Part shown: one piece after another, positions 7,112-16,281 of the stretch
Position numbering within the stretch: position 1 is the stretch's first letter
Layout: every line of letters begins with the position of its first letter
Assembly: GCF_002240225.1 (NCBI RefSeq)
Contig: NZ_CP022584.1
Coordinates: 372,001-436,000, forward strand
Length of the DNA stretch: 64,000 nt
Direction of reading: 5' to 3'
Source: Paenibacillus physcomitrellae
GTDB lineage: Bacteria; Bacillota; Bacilli; Paenibacillales; Paenibacillaceae
Notes under the pieces: generated by a model
Seen by the model: only the letters and a program-made list of their open reading frames with translations
Told to the model about the DNA's origin: nothing
Database searches by the model: none
Made by a program: the position numbers and the translations under genes

Positions 7112-9016
7112 ATGAACAAGTTTTCACTTAGACCTTTAACCGGGCGGCCGGTTTTATACAGTGTTCTGCTTCTGCTGTTAAAGCTGCTGCTGCTGCGTTA
7201 TTTCCTATTCCGCGACATTATGTGGAGCAAAGTGGGCGCCGACCTGTTGGCGCTCTGGCTTCTGCTTGCCGTGTTTGAACTCATTATTCCGGCCAAATGG
7301 GGCAAATACGTATACTTCGCATTAAATGCGCTTGTTTCCCTCATATTGTTCGCTTCAACCTTGTATTATGCGCATTTCGGATCGGTACCGACCTATACGG
7401 CGCTCTTGCAGCTGCACCAGGTGATGCAGATCAAAGCAAGCGTTCAGTCGACCATTCGTCCGGAGTTTTTCCTTTACTTCCTGGACCTGCCGATTCTGCT
7501 GATCGTGTGGCTGGTCCGCCGCCGGAAAGCGGCATCTGCGGCGCGCAAAAGTGTTATTTGGAGAGCCGGGGTGCTGGTGTCCGCGATCGCCTGCTTTTTC
7601 CTCTCGGAACGAAGCATTCAGGCCAGCGACTCTATTGTGAACGAAATTGTGCAGGTTGAACATTTGGGATTTCTGGATTATCAGGTAGCTGCTGCGATCA
7701 AGACAAGTAAAGAAGATGCTTTGATCCGCAACGGGAATATTCAGGATACGATCAAGAAGATCGATGACCTTAAAAGCACCTACGTGTACAATGACAAGAC
7801 TGGTCGAGGGGCTGTTTCGGTTACGCCTGCACATTTCGGTGCTGCGAAAGGCAAAAATCTGATTGTTGTCCAAATGGAGGCCTTCCAAAACTTCCCGATC
7901 AACCTGAAAGTGGGGGGACAAGAGATCACGCCTAACCTGAACAAGCTGATCGGCTCCAGCTATTATTTCCCTTATGTGTATCAGCAGATCGGGCAGGGCA
8001 ATACATCGGATGCGGAATTCATGTCCAATACCTCCATCTATCCGACGGGAACGATTCCGATGTCTACCGGCTTCGGGGACCGGGCGCTGCCAAGTCTGCC
8101 GCGACTTCTGGAGAACCACGGCTATGAAGCCGATACGTTCCACGTTAACGACGTTACGTTCTGGGACCGGATCAAGCTGTATCCGGCGCTGCATTTTGAT
8201 CACTATTTTGATAAACCTTATTATAAAAATGATCATTTTAATGACTTCGGCGCCTCGGATGAAGAGCTGTACCGGGTAGCGGTTGACCATATGAAGGAAA
8301 TCGCTGACAGCGGCAAGCCGTTTTATACGCAGCTCATCACGGTTTCCAGCCATTTTCCGTTTAAAGTGCCGGAGGACCGCAAGAAAATCCAGATGCCGGA
8401 TTCGCTTAAGGATACCCAACTTGGCGATTATCTTACGGCCGTGAATTATACCGACTATGCCATTGGGACGTTGATTGAACGGCTCAAGCAGGAAGGCTTG
8501 TGGGACAATTCGGTACTGGTGCTGTACGGCGACCATTTCGGCCTGCAGCCGGACCAGAACGACCCAGAGTGGATTCAGTCTCAGCTTGGCATCAAGTACG
8601 ACTCCAGAGTCTCCCGATTTAATATTCCGTTTATTATTCATTTGCCGGGCGAACAACAAGGCCAGAAAGTGGATCAAGTCGGCGGGCAGCTTGATATGAT
8701 GCCAACGATTGCGAATCTGCTCGGTGTTTCGCTGCAGCAGGAGCAGTTTACTGCGTTTGGACACGATCTGCTTAACATTGATCATAACGTGTTTGGCATG
8801 CGTTACTATCTGCCGACGGGTTCGTTCTTTAACGATGATGTCCTGTTTGTATCCGGTACGGGCTTTGACGACGGCACTGCGATTTCGCTGAAGACGCTGG
8901 AGCCTGTTACGGACATTGAGAAATACCGGAAGGATTACGATTATATCCTCAAGCTGATGGGCTTGTCGGATGAATATGTGAAGCTCCTGCCGAAACGGGA
9001 GCCGGGGAACGAATAG
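7112..9016 (+). CDS. LTA synthase family protein (phosphoglycerol transferase-like)
   Basis: The 634-residue protein has about five N-terminal membrane helices (to about residue 175), then an extracellular alkaline-phosphatase/sulfatase fold domain. MEAFQNFPINLKVGGQEITPN begins the catalytic domain, GQGNTSDAEF holds the nucleophile Thr equivalent to that of S. aureus LtaS, and LYGDHFGLQ supplies metal-binding Asp-His. LtaS enzymes polymerise glycerol phosphate from phosphatidylglycerol in a Mn2+-dependent reaction. Length and order match LtaS/YfnI-type proteins. It lies 47 bases after the His-rich gene with no terminator between, so it is likely in the same operon. A paralogue lies at 44427-46283. 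Confidence 0.9.
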   Translation: MNKFSLRPLTGRPVLYSVLLLLLKLLLLRYFLFRDIMWSKVGADLLALWLLLAVFELIIPAKWGKYVYFALNALVSLILFASTLYYAHFGSVPTYTALLQLHQVMQIKASVQSTIRPEFFLYFLDLPILLIVWLVRRRKAASAARKSVIWRAGVLVSAIACFFLSERSIQASDSIVNEIVQVEHLGFLDYQVAAAIKTSKEDALIRNGNIQDTIKKIDDLKSTYVYNDKTGRGAVSVTPAHFGAAKGKNLIVVQMEAFQNFPINLKVGGQEITPNLNKLIGSSYYFPYVYQQIGQGNTSDAEFMSNTSIYPTGTIPMSTGFGDRALPSLPRLLENHGYEADTFHVNDVTFWDRIKLYPALHFDHYFDKPYYKNDHFNDFGASDEELYRVAVDHMKEIADSGKPFYTQLITVSSHFPFKVPEDRKKIQMPDSLKDTQLGDYLTAVNYTDYAIGTLIERLKQEGLWDNSVLVLYGDHFGLQPDQNDPEWIQSQLGIKYDSRVSRFNIPFIIHLPGEQQGQKVDQVGGQLDMMPTIANLLGVSLQQEQFTAFGHDLLNIDHNVFGMRYYLPTGSFFNDDVLFVSGTGFDDGTAISLKTLEPVTDIEKYRKDYDYILKLMGLSDEYVKLLPKREPGNE

Positions 9017-9046
9017 CTTTTCAAATATTGCTGCAATCTTGAGATA

Positions 9047-9077
9047 CCGGGCATCCATGATGGATGTCCGGTTTTTT
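9047..9077 (+). terminator. Terminator after LTA synthase-like gene
   Basis: CCGGGCATCCA (9047-9057) pairs with TGGATGTCCGG (9061-9071) with one G-T pair, followed by TTTTTT. Confidence 0.88.
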
Positions 9078-9146
9078 ATGCGTGAATAAATTTCCATAAG
9101 CGATGGAAAAATACAAGGAAATCTGAACCAGCAAAGGAGAGTGCAA

Positions 9147-10583
9147 GTGGCAGCTTTTCTGGAATCATTAAAGATCGAGTTAAGCGGCAGTACCGATGTC
9201 GTTTACCAAACCTTTCAAATCCACGGCACGCCTTGTACGCTGGTTTTTATTCCCTCCATCATCGATTTGGAGACCTTGGACCAGGAAGTCAGGGCGGCTC
9301 TCAAGGAGGAAGCAGCAGACAAGGACTCGGATCTCGAGCACTTTATGGAACGGATCGGGAAGGGAAGTATGTTCGCAATTCCCTGCCAGAAGGCGGACAA
9401 CTTTGAGGAAGCGGCCTTTCTCGTGGTACAGGGGAAAGCACTTCTTTATATCCATGGATGCGGCTATTTTTATTATTTCGAAGTAACCTCCTACCAGAAA
9501 CGGGCAGTGTCGGAATCTCAGAACGAGCTGGTCGTCATCGGCCCTCAAGAAGCCTTTAATGAAGACATTCAGACCAACTTTTCTTTGCTCCGGCACAAAA
9601 TTAAACATCCGGATTTGAAAATGAAAGAATACACGATCGGCGAATACTCGCAGACCTCCGTGTATGTTTTCTATATTGAAGGGATCGCCGAACAAAGCAA
9701 GCTGGACGAAGTCGATGCCAAATTGAAGAAAATTACGATCGACGGTGTTCTGGGAATCAGCTATCTGGCGGAGCATATCAAGGAGAAAGTAACCCCGTTC
9801 CCCCAGTTTCAATATACGGAGCGGCCGGATTCGGTTGCAGCGTCCCTCCTGGAAGGGAAATTCGCCCTGCTGATTGACGGGACGCCTTCGGCATTGTTAG
9901 CACCTGTAACGATGTTTTCCCTGCTTCAATCTTCCGAGGACTATTATCAGAGTTATTTTGCAGGGAGCTGGATCCGGACCATCCGTTTCTTCTTTGCAAT
10001 AATTTCCATGCTGCTGCCGTCCCTTTATGTTGCTGTTACCACCTTTCAGCCTGAGATTATTCCGACGGCGCTCCTGATTACGATCGCTTCATCCCGGGAA
10101 AATTTACCCTTCTCCGCTCTGACCGAAGCGTTGATTATGGAATTAACCTTTGAAGCCTTGCGCGAGGCAGGCACACGCATACCTAAACCTGTAGGATCAA
10201 CGGTGTCGATCATCGGCGGTATTGTAATTGGACAAGCAGCCGTACAGGCAGGAATTGTGTCTGCCCCGATGATTATTGTCGTATCCATAACGGGGATCGC
10301 TTCTTATATCATTCCGCATCTGGAGCTGGGGTTAGCGTTCCGGCTGATGCGTTTTCCGCTGCTGATTCTTGGAGGTACTATGGGACTGCTTGGCGTGTAT
10401 GTAGCGGCGTTTATCGTTTACGGCCATCTGGCCAACTTGCGCTCCTACGGGACGCCGTATCTGTCACCCGTAGCTCCGCTTGTTCTCAAGGACTGGAAAG
10501 ACATTTTCATCCGGGTTCCATCAACCTATATGAATAATCGTTCAAACGCTTATACGCGGAAAAATACAAGGAGACAGCCATGA
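9147..10583 (+). CDS. Spore germinant receptor A subunit (GerA family)
   Basis: About 478 residues. The N-terminal hydrophilic part (to about 270) includes the A-subunit motif VVIGPQEAFNEDIQTNFSLL, which corresponds to the GPxxGFxExxxxNxxLLR region. The C-terminal part has about five membrane helices with the conserved ALREAGTRIPKPVG and IGQAAVQAGIVS loops. The family sits in the inner spore membrane and, with B and C subunits, senses small-molecule germinants and starts ion release. I chose GTG 9147 because AAAGGAGA ends at 9140; GTG 9141 would be too close. First gene of a three-gene operon, overlapping the next by four bases. Germinant unknown. Confidence 0.93.
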   Translation: MAAFLESLKIELSGSTDVVYQTFQIHGTPCTLVFIPSIIDLETLDQEVRAALKEEAADKDSDLEHFMERIGKGSMFAIPCQKADNFEEAAFLVVQGKALLYIHGCGYFYYFEVTSYQKRAVSESQNELVVIGPQEAFNEDIQTNFSLLRHKIKHPDLKMKEYTIGEYSQTSVYVFYIEGIAEQSKLDEVDAKLKKITIDGVLGISYLAEHIKEKVTPFPQFQYTERPDSVAASLLEGKFALLIDGTPSALLAPVTMFSLLQSSEDYYQSYFAGSWIRTIRFFFAIISMLLPSLYVAVTTFQPEIIPTALLITIASSRENLPFSALTEALIMELTFEALREAGTRIPKPVGSTVSIIGGIVIGQAAVQAGIVSAPMIIVVSITGIASYIIPHLELGLAFRLMRFPLLILGGTMGLLGVYVAAFIVYGHLANLRSYGTPYLSPVAPLVLKDWKDIFIRVPSTYMNNRSNAYTRKNTRRQP

Positions 10584-11716
10584 CCTATGCTTCGCGAATG
10601 TTTCTCGTTTTGCTGATGACTGCCCTGCTCCTGACCGGATGCTGGTCGAAAGCCGAACTTAACGAAGGGCTTTTTATAGATGGTATTTATTTGGATAAAG
10701 GTCAAAAGGAGGGGCAAGTGCAGCTTTCCATCAGCAGCTTTATAACAGCCAAGCTGAAGGATGGGGAAGCGAGTGGCAAACCGTTCACTGTCGTGACGAA
10801 GTCAGGTGATAACATCCCGGATGTTCTTACCTCCATTCAGAAGGATTTAACCCGGCGTATCGACTTCAGTCATGTGCAGGTCGTGCTGGTAGCCGAAGAA
10901 TATGCCAGACTGGGGCTTGGCGAATTGTTCGACTGGTTCAAACGTGAGCCGGGCGTTGAGCTTAACACCTATATTCTTTCGGTAAAGGGTGAAGCCAGCA
11001 ATATTGCGCAGCTCACCCCCATTACCGAACAACTGCCGTCTGAAGTGTTCAAACGTTTCTCTGTTCAGAATTACATGCTGAATTCGACGGTCAGACACTG
11101 CCTGATTGCTGCGGAATCCGGAATGGGATTTGCGATGACAGCTCTTAACTATGGGGATCAGAAGGTGGCAAGCGAAAATGGGGAGAAAGAGCTCTGGGCG
11201 GGTATCAAAGGGATCGACGTGTTCGGGGACAGAGCTTTAAAGGGTGAGCTGAGCATCGATCAAGGCCGAGCTATCTCCTGGGGATTGGGCAAATTCAGGG
11301 ACCAGGTCTACTCGGTTAACTGGGATGAAGGGAGAAGTACAGGAAGCGTATTGATCACCCGTGTGCATCCTAAGTTGATTTATAAGGGAGATCAGGATGG
11401 CCCTCTCTTCAAAATCGTTCTGAAGGGCAGGGGGAATCTGGTCTATAAAAAAGACATGGAGCATCGGTCCAATGCCGAATCGAACGAAATCATTATGGAG
11501 CTACTCGGGAAGAGGGTAGTTAAGGATATGGAAAAGGCATTGGCTAAAACCCAGCAATGGGGAGCAGATGTGCTGAATCTCGGTATGCTGATGGAATGGA
11601 ACAGCCCGGAGGAGTGGCAGGCTTACAAAGATCAATGGCCGGAGGTATATCGGAGCAAAGCCCAATTTGAGATTGACGCTGATATTTCTATCTCGAACCA
11701 GGGATCGATGCGGTAA
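10580..11716 (+). CDS. Spore germinant receptor C subunit, Ger(x)C lipoprotein
   Basis: A 378-residue lipoprotein with lipobox LLLTGCW, the Cys-Trp being typical of Ger(x)C proteins. The mature start WSKAELNEGLFIDGIYLD matches the family's conserved first strand, and DLTRRIDFSHVQVVLVAEEY is the conserved middle motif. The C subunit is acylated and sits on the outer face of the inner spore membrane, needed for receptor stability. It starts at an ATGA overlap with the A subunit gene and ends 35 bases before the B subunit gene. Confidence 0.92.
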   Translation: MTYASRMFLVLLMTALLLTGCWSKAELNEGLFIDGIYLDKGQKEGQVQLSISSFITAKLKDGEASGKPFTVVTKSGDNIPDVLTSIQKDLTRRIDFSHVQVVLVAEEYARLGLGELFDWFKREPGVELNTYILSVKGEASNIAQLTPITEQLPSEVFKRFSVQNYMLNSTVRHCLIAAESGMGFAMTALNYGDQKVASENGEKELWAGIKGIDVFGDRALKGELSIDQGRAISWGLGKFRDQVYSVNWDEGRSTGSVLITRVHPKLIYKGDQDGPLFKIVLKGRGNLVYKKDMEHRSNAESNEIIMELLGKRVVKDMEKALAKTQQWGADVLNLGMLMEWNSPEEWQAYKDQWPEVYRSKAQFEIDADISISNQGSMR

Positions 11717-11750
11717 ATCCTGTGTGACCGAGAAGAGAAGGGGTGAGCGA

Positions 11751-12836
11751 ATGAGGACTACATCTTGGCAGTTGTTCAGGTTTGCCTACATTTACTTATA
11801 TACGCAATCAGCGATTTTCCTTGTTCCCACTTTGATCGAATCTTCAGGTTATCAAGGCTGGATCGCCATTTTAGGAGGTTTTGCTCTTAGTGTGGTGATT
11901 CTTTGGTGTACCTACTGCGTAGGTAAGCTGGGTAAAGATACGCCCTGGTATATATTTGGCCAGCAAGTGGTCGGGAAATGGGTGCATAAGCTGTTTCTCT
12001 TTCTTGTGTTTGCCTGGCTGATTTATTATGCGGCTCTGGAGCTTGAGAATTTCAGTAAGTTTTTCGGGTCTATATATATGAGAGTAACGCCTGCCTGGGC
12101 CATCATTTTTATTGTGGCAGCGGCTGTGCTCTATACTTCCCGGTTAGGATTTACCACGATCGTTTATATGGCGGAAGGGGTCTTTCTGATCACCGCTCTG
12201 GTGATAGCGATCCTTGTCGGTTTGTTTTTTCCTGAAGCTGATTTCCGGATGCTGCCGGCGTTGATTCATTATCACAATCCCGGCCTGGCTGTTAAAGATT
12301 CCATTACCGTGGCCGCCTGGCTGGCAGAGTGGTTGACCTTTTTGTATATCTCGCCGGATTTCACGTTTGACAGGAAAGTGTTCCGGAATTTGTTGTTGGC
12401 CGAAGTCCTGACCCTCGTAGCGCTGATACTCGGCTGGCTTTTTATCCTTCTCAATTTTCGGCCTTACTTGGGGGGAGAGGTGGAATATCCCTACATGGAA
12501 CTGATCCGGGGCACTGCACAAGCGGGCATGACAGGCAATTTGGACAGTCTCTTTATCGCGATATGGTCGATCTCGATGTTTATTCATAATTCCTTCTTGA
12601 TTTATGCGGCATCCAAATCGGCACGCCAGTTATTTGGTCTGAAGAAATTAAAGGGAGTAACGCCTGCCGTGCTAGGCATCGCTGTCACTATTGCCATTCT
12701 CTATTCGCGGAATCCGGCCATTTTCTCCGCACACTATAACTCGACATGGCTTGCCCACATCTGGATCGGTTTTGAATCTATTCCGGCCGTTTATTATGGA
12801 GTATCGCTGCTTCGCAGGAAAAAGTTATCGGGCTGA
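11751..12836 (+). CDS. Spore germinant receptor B subunit, GerAB/GerKB-type permease
   Basis: A 361-residue membrane protein with about ten helices, of the endospore germination permease family related to amino acid transporters (APC superfamily). ATG 11751 follows AAGGGGTG at about the right spacing; an in-frame ATG at 11667 lies inside the preceding gene and is rejected. B subunits form the germinant-binding site in the receptor. It closes operon 1. No terminator is evident in the 88-base gap before the next gene. Confidence 0.9.
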   Translation: MRTTSWQLFRFAYIYLYTQSAIFLVPTLIESSGYQGWIAILGGFALSVVILWCTYCVGKLGKDTPWYIFGQQVVGKWVHKLFLFLVFAWLIYYAALELENFSKFFGSIYMRVTPAWAIIFIVAAAVLYTSRLGFTTIVYMAEGVFLITALVIAILVGLFFPEADFRMLPALIHYHNPGLAVKDSITVAAWLAEWLTFLYISPDFTFDRKVFRNLLLAEVLTLVALILGWLFILLNFRPYLGGEVEYPYMELIRGTAQAGMTGNLDSLFIAIWSISMFIHNSFLIYAASKSARQLFGLKKLKGVTPAVLGIAVTIAILYSRNPAIFSAHYNSTWLAHIWIGFESIPAVYYGVSLLRRKKLSG

Positions 12837-12924
12837 AAGACACTCTTTTTTAAATCCGTTTGGCACAGTATACTAGAGTAGGTTTCTTAACTTATTCTAA
12901 TTACAGCTAAAGGGAGCGTGCGGC

Positions 12925-13395
12925 ATGGAAGATTATACAGTTCTGTTAGACGAGCTTCTCCGTCAGGAACAGGAACTGCAGTTTACGGAATTCAGCAACA
13001 ATACGGCAGTTAAATTAGGAAATCTAATTCTCGACAAAGCGTTTGCCGAAGGCAAGCAAATTACGGTGGATATCCGCAAGAACGGCATGCTTCTGTTTCA
13101 TGCAAAAATGAATGAAAACGGTTTAGGCAATGACCGCTGGATCGCGCGCAAGATCAATGTCGTTCATCACTATGAGCATAGTTCCTATTACATACACGTC
13201 CGGATGAAGGCGGGGAACACAACGATTCAGGACAGCGATTTTATCGATCCGATGGAATATGCGGCAGAAGGCGGCAGCTTCCCGATTTTGATCAAAAACG
13301 TCGGTATGGTTGGCACAATCACCGTTTCAGGCCTGCAGGGCCATGAAGATCACGAAATGGTGGTATCTTCGCTTCAGAAGCTGCTTAACGCTTAG
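12925..13395 (+). CDS. UPF0303 family protein (GlcG/HbpS-like, heme-degrading-domain type)
   Basis: A 156-residue soluble protein. Residues 15-40 (ELQFTEFSNNTAVKLGNLIL) and the central RWIARKINVVHHYEHSSYY stretch are characteristic of UPF0303, a GlcG/HbpS-fold family that databases often label heme-degrading domain protein. The biochemical role in bacteria is not settled. A GGGAGCG ribosome site precedes the ATG. It is a lone gene followed by a hairpin terminator. Confidence 0.82.
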   Translation: MEDYTVLLDELLRQEQELQFTEFSNNTAVKLGNLILDKAFAEGKQITVDIRKNGMLLFHAKMNENGLGNDRWIARKINVVHHYEHSSYYIHVRMKAGNTTIQDSDFIDPMEYAAEGGSFPILIKNVGMVGTITVSGLQGHEDHEMVVSSLQKLLNA

Positions 13396-13498
13396 TTTGG
13401 CTTTGGTCTTATAGGTCTGCTGTAAGGGAGCGCATGAAACGCTTCGGCGAGAATTTGAGCAATAGTATAAAAATCCCAATACGGCGCATACTAATTTC

Positions 13499-13550
13499 GC
13501 CTTGCCTGTTCATGAGTGATTCATTACTCCTGCGGGCAAGGCGTTGTTTT
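13499..13550 (+). terminator. Terminator after the UPF0303 gene
   Basis: CGCCTTGCC (13499-13507) pairs with GGCAAGGCG (13535-13543) and is followed by TTGTTTT. Confidence 0.75.
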
Positions 13551-13588
13551 ATATCAGCCGATAAGGACATACATTAAGGGGGGATTTT

Positions 13589-14704
13589 ATGCTGACCGCG
13601 GCCATTATTCTGATTCTCATCGTTCTGATCGCGGCTGCTGTTTATGGATTTATTCGGATTTATCCGCCGTTTGGGGTGCCGGTCGACCGCAGCAGAATAA
13701 GCCGTTTTGAGCAGTCAGAGCACTATCGGCAGGGGAAATTCCAGAATCGAATTCCAACCCAATCCATAGACTCTTCTATTCGGAGCTTTTATTCACTGTT
13801 CGCAGACCATTTGAAAAATAATCCGAAACGCCGTCCGCCACACGAACTGCCGGTTCTGAATCCGAACCTGGGCAGCCTGACGGCAGCCGAAACCGATTCG
13901 GTCACCTGGCTGGGCCATTCAAGCGTTCTGTTAAAGCTGGGCGGAAAAAATCTGCTGCTGGATCCCATGCTGGGGATGCATTCTTCCCCGCTGCCGGGAT
14001 TTGGCGCGAAACGGTTTAAAAGCAGCTCTCAAATCGAGGTGAAGGACCTGCCTCGGCTTGACGCTGTGTTCCTCTCCCACGATCATTTCGACCATCTCGA
14101 TTACAGCACGATCCAGCAGTTATCCGGCAAGGTTGGGCGCTACTTTGTTCCGCTTGGGGTAGGGAGCCGACTAGTCCGCTTCGGCGTTGAACGGGGGCTT
14201 ATTCAGGAATTTGACTGGTGGGGAGAAGTGGAATGGCAAGGAATCCGGGCGGTCTGCACACCGGCCCGGCATTTCTCGGGAAGAGCGTTGTTTGATAAGG
14301 ACGCGACCCTTTGGTGCTCCTGGGTGCTGCTGGATCCAAAGACTCGTGTTTATTTCAGCGGCGACAGCGGTTATGACGAGCATTTCAAGAGAATCGGCGA
14401 TCTGTACGGTCCGTTTGATCTAACACTCATCGAGTGCGGGCAATACGATCCCCGCTGGGAGCAGATTCATATGATGCCGGAGCAGACTGTGCAGGCGCAT
14501 AAGGATCTTAGAGGGAGAAGACTGCTGCCGATCCATTGGGCGGGCTTCGCTTTGGCCATGCACGGTTGGATGGAACCGGTTGAAAGGGTGTCTGAAGATT
14601 CGGAACGCCGAGGGGTTGAGCTGCTCGTTCCGAGAATCGGGGAAACCGTCTCTCTGAAGGAGGAAGCTCTGCTTCCCCGGGATAAATGGTGGAGAACCGT
14701 TTAA
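13589..14704 (+). CDS. MBL-fold hydrolase, NAPE-PLD/RomA-like, membrane-anchored
   Basis: A 371-residue protein with one N-terminal membrane helix (about residues 2-22) and a metallo-beta-lactamase domain. VTWLGHSSVLLKLGGKNLLLD is the family's first strand, FLSHDHFDHLDY is the HxHxDH zinc motif, and later zinc ligands are in PARHFSGR, YFSGDSGYDEHF and LPIHWAGF. Such proteins resemble N-acyl-phosphatidylethanolamine phospholipase D and bacterial RomA/UlaG-like hydrolases, so a lipid or phosphodiester substrate is possible but unproven. Strong GGGGGA ribosome site before ATG. It precedes, but is separate from, the riboswitch-controlled thiamine operon. Confidence 0.88.
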   Translation: MLTAAIILILIVLIAAAVYGFIRIYPPFGVPVDRSRISRFEQSEHYRQGKFQNRIPTQSIDSSIRSFYSLFADHLKNNPKRRPPHELPVLNPNLGSLTAAETDSVTWLGHSSVLLKLGGKNLLLDPMLGMHSSPLPGFGAKRFKSSSQIEVKDLPRLDAVFLSHDHFDHLDYSTIQQLSGKVGRYFVPLGVGSRLVRFGVERGLIQEFDWWGEVEWQGIRAVCTPARHFSGRALFDKDATLWCSWVLLDPKTRVYFSGDSGYDEHFKRIGDLYGPFDLTLIECGQYDPRWEQIHMMPEQTVQAHKDLRGRRLLPIHWAGFALAMHGWMEPVERVSEDSERRGVELLVPRIGETVSLKEEALLPRDKWWRTV

Positions 14705-14756
14705 AATTACTCCTTGCCAATTTTAGGAGATTCAGATATATTAAATTTGAACTTCA

Positions 14757-14853
14757 TAATGGAACACGGGTGCTGGATAAAGTCCGGCTGAGATAGGAGC
14801 CTTATGCTCCTGACCGTTAATCTGATCCAGGTAATGCTGGCGTAGAGATATCA
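14757..14853 (+). promoter_or_regulatory. TPP riboswitch (THI box)
   Basis: The conserved core is clear: ACACGGGTGCTGG, GGCTGAGATAGGAGC, TGACCGTTAATCTGATC and GGTAATGCTGGCGTAGAGA, in the order and spacing of the thi-box aptamer. CTGAGAT contacts the pyrimidine ring of TPP and GCGTAG closes the pyrophosphate arm. It is followed at once by a rho-independent terminator, so TPP binding is expected to stop transcription of the ten-gene thiamine operon. Confidence 0.97.
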
Positions 14854-14866
14854 TCCGAATTGTTAT

Positions 14867-14902
14867 GACCATTCGTGTTATTCTCGAATGGTCTTTTTTA
14901 TT
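14867..14902 (+). terminator. Riboswitch-controlled terminator of the thiamine operon
   Basis: GACCATTCG (14867-14875) pairs with CGAATGGTC (14885-14893), followed by TTTTTTATTT. It lies 13 bases after the TPP aptamer, in the expression platform position. Confidence 0.92.
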
Positions 14903-14985
14903 TCGGCCGCGAGGAATCAGCACAGCTGTTCTTAGCGAATTCTCCGTCCAGCTTTACCGCTTGGGAAGAAGGAGGAGACAGACGA

Positions 14986-16281
14986 ATGGGAATCCAAACG
15001 ATGGATGACCTTCACCGATTGGTGGAGATGCGACAAGACGAGCTGTTTCAGATTCTGGAACGGCTTATTTCATTTCCAACAGTAAGCCCGCCGGCCCGCA
15101 ATACGATGGACGCGCAGCAATATGTGGCTGACCTGCTGGAATCGATCGGATTCGATGCGGAGCTCTGGGAGGTGTATCCCGGCGATCCGAATGTAACAGC
15201 CGTCAAGAAGGGAAGCGCATCTGACCGCTATAACAGCCTGCTGTTAAACGGGCATATCGACGTTGCAGAAGTCGGTGACACCAGCGAGTGGGAACGGAAT
15301 CCGTTTGAAATGGTTATCGAGAACGGCCGGGCCTTCGGGCGCGGGGCGACCGACATGAAGGGAGGACTCGCCGCTCTGCTGTTCGTCTTCAAGCTGCTGC
15401 ACGAAGAAGGGATTCAGCTTAAGGGCGATCTTCATTTTCAGTCGGTGATCGGCGAGGAAGCCGGGGAAGCTGGAACAAGAGCGTGCATGGAGCGGGGATG
15501 CAGCGCGGATTTCGCGGTTGTAGCTGACGGCAGCGGCAGCAAGATTCAGGGCCAGGGCGGCGTTATTACCGGTTGGGTTACGGTTCAGAGCCCGGTGACT
15601 CAGCATGATGGGCTTCGTTCGCGGATGATCCATGCAGGCGGGGGTGTTAAGGGAGCCAGCGCGATTGAAAAGATGATGAAACTCATCCAAGGGCTGCAGG
15701 AGCTTGAACGCCACTGGGCCGTAACGAAAAGTTATCCCGGTTTTGCACCGGGGATCAATACGATCAATCCGGCTGTGATCGAAGGCGGCCGGCATGCGGC
15801 TTTTATTGCAGACCGCTGTGCGCTCTGGATTACCGTTCACTTCTATCCGGATGAGGATTACGACTCGGTAACGGCAGAGATCGAGGATCACTTGCTGCGG
15901 GTAGCGGCAGCCGATCCTTGGCTTAAGGATCATCCGCCAGCATTCAAATGGGGCGGCCGGTCGATGATCGAAGATCGCGGCGAAATCTTTCCTGCGCTCG
16001 AATTAGATCCGCATAATCCTGGTTTCATAACGCTGGCAGATTGGCACCGGCGCACTTATGGAAGTCCGCCTGAGGTCGGCATGAACCCCAGCGTGACGGA
16101 TGCGGGATGGATCGGCCGGGCCGGAATTCCAACCGTCGTATATGGACCCGGCGAGCTGGAGCAGGCCCATGCCGTCAATGAAAGCATCTCCGTACAACAG
16201 CTGGTTGACTATGCCAAAGTCATGATCGGCTTCATAACCGAATACTGCGAGACACCTAAAGGGAAGGGGAATGGGAAATGA
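14986..16281 (+). CDS. ylmB: Formylaminopyrimidine deformylase-like M20 amidohydrolase
   Basis: A 431-residue M20/ArgE-DapE family metallohydrolase. LLLNGHIDVAEVGD carries the first metal His/Asp, GRGATDMKGGLAALL the bridging Asp, and GEEAGEAGTRAC the catalytic Glu pair. Its place between a TPP riboswitch and tenA-thiZXY identifies it as YlmB-type, which removes the formyl group from N-formyl-4-amino-5-aminomethyl-2-methylpyrimidine, a thiamine breakdown product. ATG 14986 follows GGAGGAGA; upstream in-frame codons lie in the terminator and are rejected. It overlaps tenA by four bases (ATGA). The enzyme family is seen; the substrate is inferred from context. Confidence 0.9.
   Translation: MGIQTMDDLHRLVEMRQDELFQILERLISFPTVSPPARNTMDAQQYVADLLESIGFDAELWEVYPGDPNVTAVKKGSASDRYNSLLLNGHIDVAEVGDTSEWERNPFEMVIENGRAFGRGATDMKGGLAALLFVFKLLHEEGIQLKGDLHFQSVIGEEAGEAGTRACMERGCSADFAVVADGSGSKIQGQGGVITGWVTVQSPVTQHDGLRSRMIHAGGGVKGASAIEKMMKLIQGLQELERHWAVTKSYPGFAPGINTINPAVIEGGRHAAFIADRCALWITVHFYPDEDYDSVTAEIEDHLLRVAAADPWLKDHPPAFKWGGRSMIEDRGEIFPALELDPHNPGFITLADWHRRTYGSPPEVGMNPSVTDAGWIGRAGIPTVVYGPGELEQAHAVNESISVQQLVDYAKVMIGFITEYCETPKGKGNGK

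Noticed and set aside
7355..9097. 580-codon minus-strand open frame opposite the first LTA synthase-like gene
   Set aside because: It is a codon-bias shadow of a clearly conserved plus-strand gene, with no signal or family motif of its own.
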